From NCBI RefSeq assembly GCF_010730745.1, contig NZ_AP022615.1, positions 4,986,577 through 5,050,576 of the forward strand: 64,000 nucleotides of DNA, written 5' to 3'. Source of the DNA: Mycobacterium heidelbergense. Its GTDB lineage: Bacteria; Actinomycetota; Actinomycetes; Mycobacteriales; Mycobacteriaceae. The notes beneath the pieces were generated by a model. The model had not been told where the DNA came from and did not search any database. It saw only the letters and a list, made by a program, of their open reading frames with translations. The position numbers and the translations under genes were made by a program. Below are positions 61,131 through 64,000 of this stretch, piece by piece (positions within the stretch are counted from its first letter, which is position 1; every line of letters begins with the position of its first letter).

Positions 61131-62301
61131 CTAGGGGCGGAGTCGATAACCTGCGGTCAGCTCCGGACGTTCGGACAAGAGTGTCTCAAGACGGCTGTCG
61201 GGCCAGAGTTCGATGAAGGGCATCTTGCCGTCGCGATTGTGCTTCTCAGCGACCGCCACAGCGTCAGTGGTGAATCGTCCGCTCGTGGCAAGGATTAGCG
61301 CTCTGATCGCAGGAGGTTCCCATAGAGAGAGGGTGCTCAATGTGTTTGTGATATCGGTCGGGCTGACCGACTTGGTGCTCAGTGCTTTGCCTGGACGATG
61401 ACTCGTTCAATTCGGGTCGTTCCGCCGTCATCCTTTATCACACGTTCTGCAGACAGGTCACGTCCTCGGTCCGGCGCACGCGTTTTCATCAGCCATTCAA
61501 CATTCTGATAGTTCGGAAACGAGCGCAACAAGTCGTACAGGAGGCGCTCGAATCCGTCGTCATCAAGAGAATCCCACGTCAATCCAACACTCACTCCGCC
61601 GGCGGGCCTCGAGGACGCCGCTTCGCCTAGATCTACGTCGGGGACGGGCAGCGGGTCTGATTCCGACAAGTGGGCCGCTTCAATGTCTGCGCGAACGGAC
61701 GGCCAGTCCATTTCGAGGATGTCGTGCCAGTCGTGGCCCTCGCCGAAGTGAATGTGCCGGTGAAGGTCGTTCCAACGTCCTTTGCGCTCGGTTGTGTCCC
61801 CAAGGAGTCGCTCGATCTCGCTGATAGAGTCCGTGATCGCCGGGATTCTGGGGTCGTTGAGTCGTCCCGTCGAATCGTGCGGTATCGATTCGGCGATCCG
61901 CGGGAGCGTCTCATTGATGGTTGATGTCAAGTCCATCAGGCGTTCATGTACGGCTTTGCGTCTTGATTGAGCCAACCGGAACCGATACTCGTCGAGTTGA
62001 TTACCCGGTTCTTCCAGCCGGTTCAAGAGTGCGAAGGGGGACTCCCCAATATCGGCGTAGTCAATGAAGTCCTGGCCAACAGAATCCACGTCGGAAGCTC
62101 TACGCTGACCGTCCAGCCGTGGATCGGCGGCAATCCCGTGCGGAGCGCAGTCCAGGTCCTCCGCAGATCCTCGTATTCCCGGCTCGACCCTCGACTCGGG
62201 CCTGAGGGGATCATTGGCTGGGCTCTCTTCCAGACCTGATCGAGTTTGACGAGATTCGCTGCGGCGCGGTCCATCACCTGCAGTAGCTCGTCAAGCGTCA
62301 C
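61131..62301 (-). pseudogene. restriction-endonuclease-like (Mrr-type) protein, two frameshifts
   Basis: Start ATG 62301 (TLDELLQVMDRAAANLVKL). A missing G near 62092 breaks the frame after VSVELP, and a missing G near 61392 breaks it after RVIVQAKH. Restored, the protein has about 390 residues: a helical N-half and a PD-(D/E)xK-like C-half with GFERLLYDLLRSFPNYQNVEW, a DRGRDL motif, VIVQAKHW and IRALILATSGRFTTDAV. The D-RGRDL...QAK pattern is that of Mrr-cat nucleases, which cut foreign or modified DNA. Expressed from its own promoter upstream of 62301. Confidence 0.72.
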
Positions 62302-62674
62302 ACCTTTGATCGTGTCATCCTCACGGTTTCTGGAAACGTCCGGCCTTCTGGTCGCGACGGGTCCTGGTTACGCTGATCGCGCGAAATCGGAGGTCAGGAG
62401 CTACGCGGGCAGTTTTCCTAGATGCCCACGGCGCGTCTACCAGTACTGAGACGGACCGATTATGCAGGAATCGAATATCCAGGGTCACAGTAAACTACTG
62501 CGTATTGCTCTGCAGGACAACATATTTCGGCCGATCCCCTATAGGCTGGTGGCTCCTCGCGAACGGGTGGCGTGACGTATGAGTGCCCTCGGTGAGAGCG
62601 GTGATTAGCCTAAAATACAGGCGACATATAGTCGCGTCGATCACATGTTCGGGCTTGCGGATCGGCGTTGCTAG
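62302..62674. other. divergent promoter region
   Basis: No supported gene. It separates the restriction-type gene from the HEPN-type gene on the other strand and is somewhat AT-richer than the genes. Confidence 0.4.
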
Positions 62675-64000
62675 TTGCGACGACCGGATTGGCGTGCACC
62701 GTTGGCTCAACCAGGGACCCCAGAGGTCGAACTGCGCCTAGAGCAGCGGCAAGCTCTGGCCGCATCCTGGATGCGACGTCTGCTGGGCGAGGCTGGCTTC
62801 GACGTATCACAGGCGAGTATGTCGCCCGAGCACCCGTTCATAATCGGTCCGCAAAACGGTCTGCATGTCACGGTTGCGCCAGTGGATTCGCCGCCGTGGA
62901 TCGACGCGAAGTCGAGCGATCAAGAATGTCAGGCCGAGGTTGACGCAATAGTCGAGCGGAGCGCCGAGTTGTCCTTCGGCGCCCTGACGGACGAGGACGA
63001 CTTCGGCGGTGTCATCTGGTATACGTGCACGCTTGCTGATGAAGAACCGAACCTGGCAGAAGCAATGTTCTTCTCCCGAATGCAGCAGATGCTGTACACG
63101 CCAGCTCGGGTCGTTGGCTGGCTACGTCTGAGGCGCCGGCGTACTGCTCAATTTCCGCGAGGATGACTCAAACCTTCCTGAAGAGCGCCGGCGGGCGGGA
63201 CCGTGTTATTCCACCCGAGGGTGTTCATCGATGTCTACATTGCGGTGCCCGGACCAGCTGACGGACCCCTGACCGCGCCTATTGCACGCCAATTCGCCGA
63301 GGTGGTCGCCGCGATCTGCACATTTGCACTCGGCCGACCAATTAATCTGCCGCCAATGATAATGCCGCTCCTCGAGATTCACGGTGTGACTGTCGACGAG
63401 CTGGACGGACGCCGGAAAGACACCCAGCTCCTGACCTTGGCCCGGCAAGGCATCGCGCTCGACGCGATCTTCGACCTCCCAGTCGCAGACAAGGACAGCT
63501 GGCTGCGTATTCGTGGCGCGTTACTTAGCTATGACGCGGCGCTGCGTCAGCAACGCGAGCAAGTCGCCATCATTCTGTTCGTCGCCGCCGCCGAGTGCCT
63601 CACGAATCCCTTTCAGCCCTGGAAGAAGGATCGCCTCACGACGAGATTCGTCAAATTCTTCGGTGAGCTGATGCCGGACCATCTCGACCAGATGGTCCAA
63701 CATGGCAATTTCGAGCAGGCCCTTTGGTGTGTCACTCGCGGGTCGAAGTCGGCGAAGACGTTGCGGCGCATCCTCCTGGATTGTACGACTTTCGATCTGA
63801 ACCCGTCCACGAAGGTCTTGCGATGGCATACGAGGGCTTCGCACACTCGGCCGTGACGGGCCAGCGGCGGATGCTGGCGGCGTGGTTCGCGGAGTATGCG
63901 ATTCTCTACTACCTCGAGGCGCCTCGGACGAGTCTGATAGGCCACCCTGTCACCAGTGCCGAACCCGCCCACCGACTAAAGGGCGGTGTCGGCGCCGGGG
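62675..64000 (+). pseudogene. Apea-like HEPN-domain protein, three frameshifts, runs off the window
   Basis: The frames join into one protein: ALAASWMRRLLGEAGFDV and MQQMLYTPARVVGWLRLR, a shift near 63132, NFREDDSNLPEERRRAG, a shift near 63201, FHPRVFIDVYIAVPGP to LRRILLD, then a missing T near 63781 and LYDFRSEPVHEG. The last is the Rx4H (RSEPVH) motif of Apea-like HEPN ribonucleases. The frame stays open to base 64000, so the C-terminus is outside. HEPN proteins act as RNA-cutting toxins in defence and abortive infection. The start (62675 or 62699) is uncertain. Confidence 0.65.

Overview
The window comes from a slow-growing nontuberculous Mycobacterium. The evidence is a GC-rich genome, PE, PPE and PGRS proteins, Mce-associated membrane proteins, many VapBC/MazEF modules, and a long block with the gene order of M. 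tuberculosis Rv1467c-Rv1497 (fadE15-like, trxB1, echA12, ABC-F, Rv1473A, TetR, acn, Rv1476, ripA, ripB, moxR1, DUF58, vWA, fabG1, inhA, hemH, Rv1486c-Rv1488, Rv1491c, mutA, mutB, meaB, lipL), read here mostly on the minus strand. The species cannot be fixed from the sequence alone; a PGRS protein argues against the M. avium complex.

Layout. 1-5.3 kb: tail of an unknown gene, a small DUF2510-like protein, a DUF5642-type lipoprotein, two overlapping Mce-associated-type membrane proteins, and a PGRS protein with a secretion signal instead of a PE domain. 5.3-8 kb: remnant of a zinc-finger transposon gene and an intact IS1634-family element flanked by 119-bp direct repeats, inserted into the terminator of an exported-protein gene (8.0-9.3 kb). 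9.3-13.6 kb: a broken TetR gene and three toxin-antitoxin modules (two VapBC, one MazEF9). One VapBC lies between 107-bp direct repeats. 13.7-22 kb: sulfotransferase, PE/PPE pair, MarR regulator, cyclophilin PpiB, a two-repeat membrane protein and a second exported protein of the 8-kb family.

21.7-50.6 kb is the conserved core: methylmalonyl-CoA mutase with its MeaB chaperone, haem (hemH), mycolic-acid FAS-II enzymes (fabG1-inhA), a MoxR/DUF58/vWA envelope operon, the peptidoglycan hydrolases RipA/RipB, aconitase, an ABC-F protein and EchA12. A VapBC module, a RES-Xre toxin-antitoxin pair and several small genes sit between Rv1491c and Rv1488. 51-56.4 kb carries a lipid cassette: PapA-like acyltransferase, Gap/Sap-like membrane protein, Rv2952-like methyltransferase and FadE, with thioredoxin inside it.

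56.6-64 kb is an accessory island of defence type: a DUF222 (13E12) remnant, a truncated Ski2-like helicase, an operon of two unknown small proteins and an XRE-ImmA/IrrE metallopeptidase behind a palindromic operator, a restriction-endonuclease-like gene, and a protein with an Apea-like HEPN motif that runs off the window. From 47.5 kb to the end at least eight genes carry 1-2-base deletions, nearly all in short homopolymers, while about 25 genes between 18 and 47.3 kb are intact. This is either local sequencing error or clustered gene decay, and it must be settled before any of these genes is called dead.
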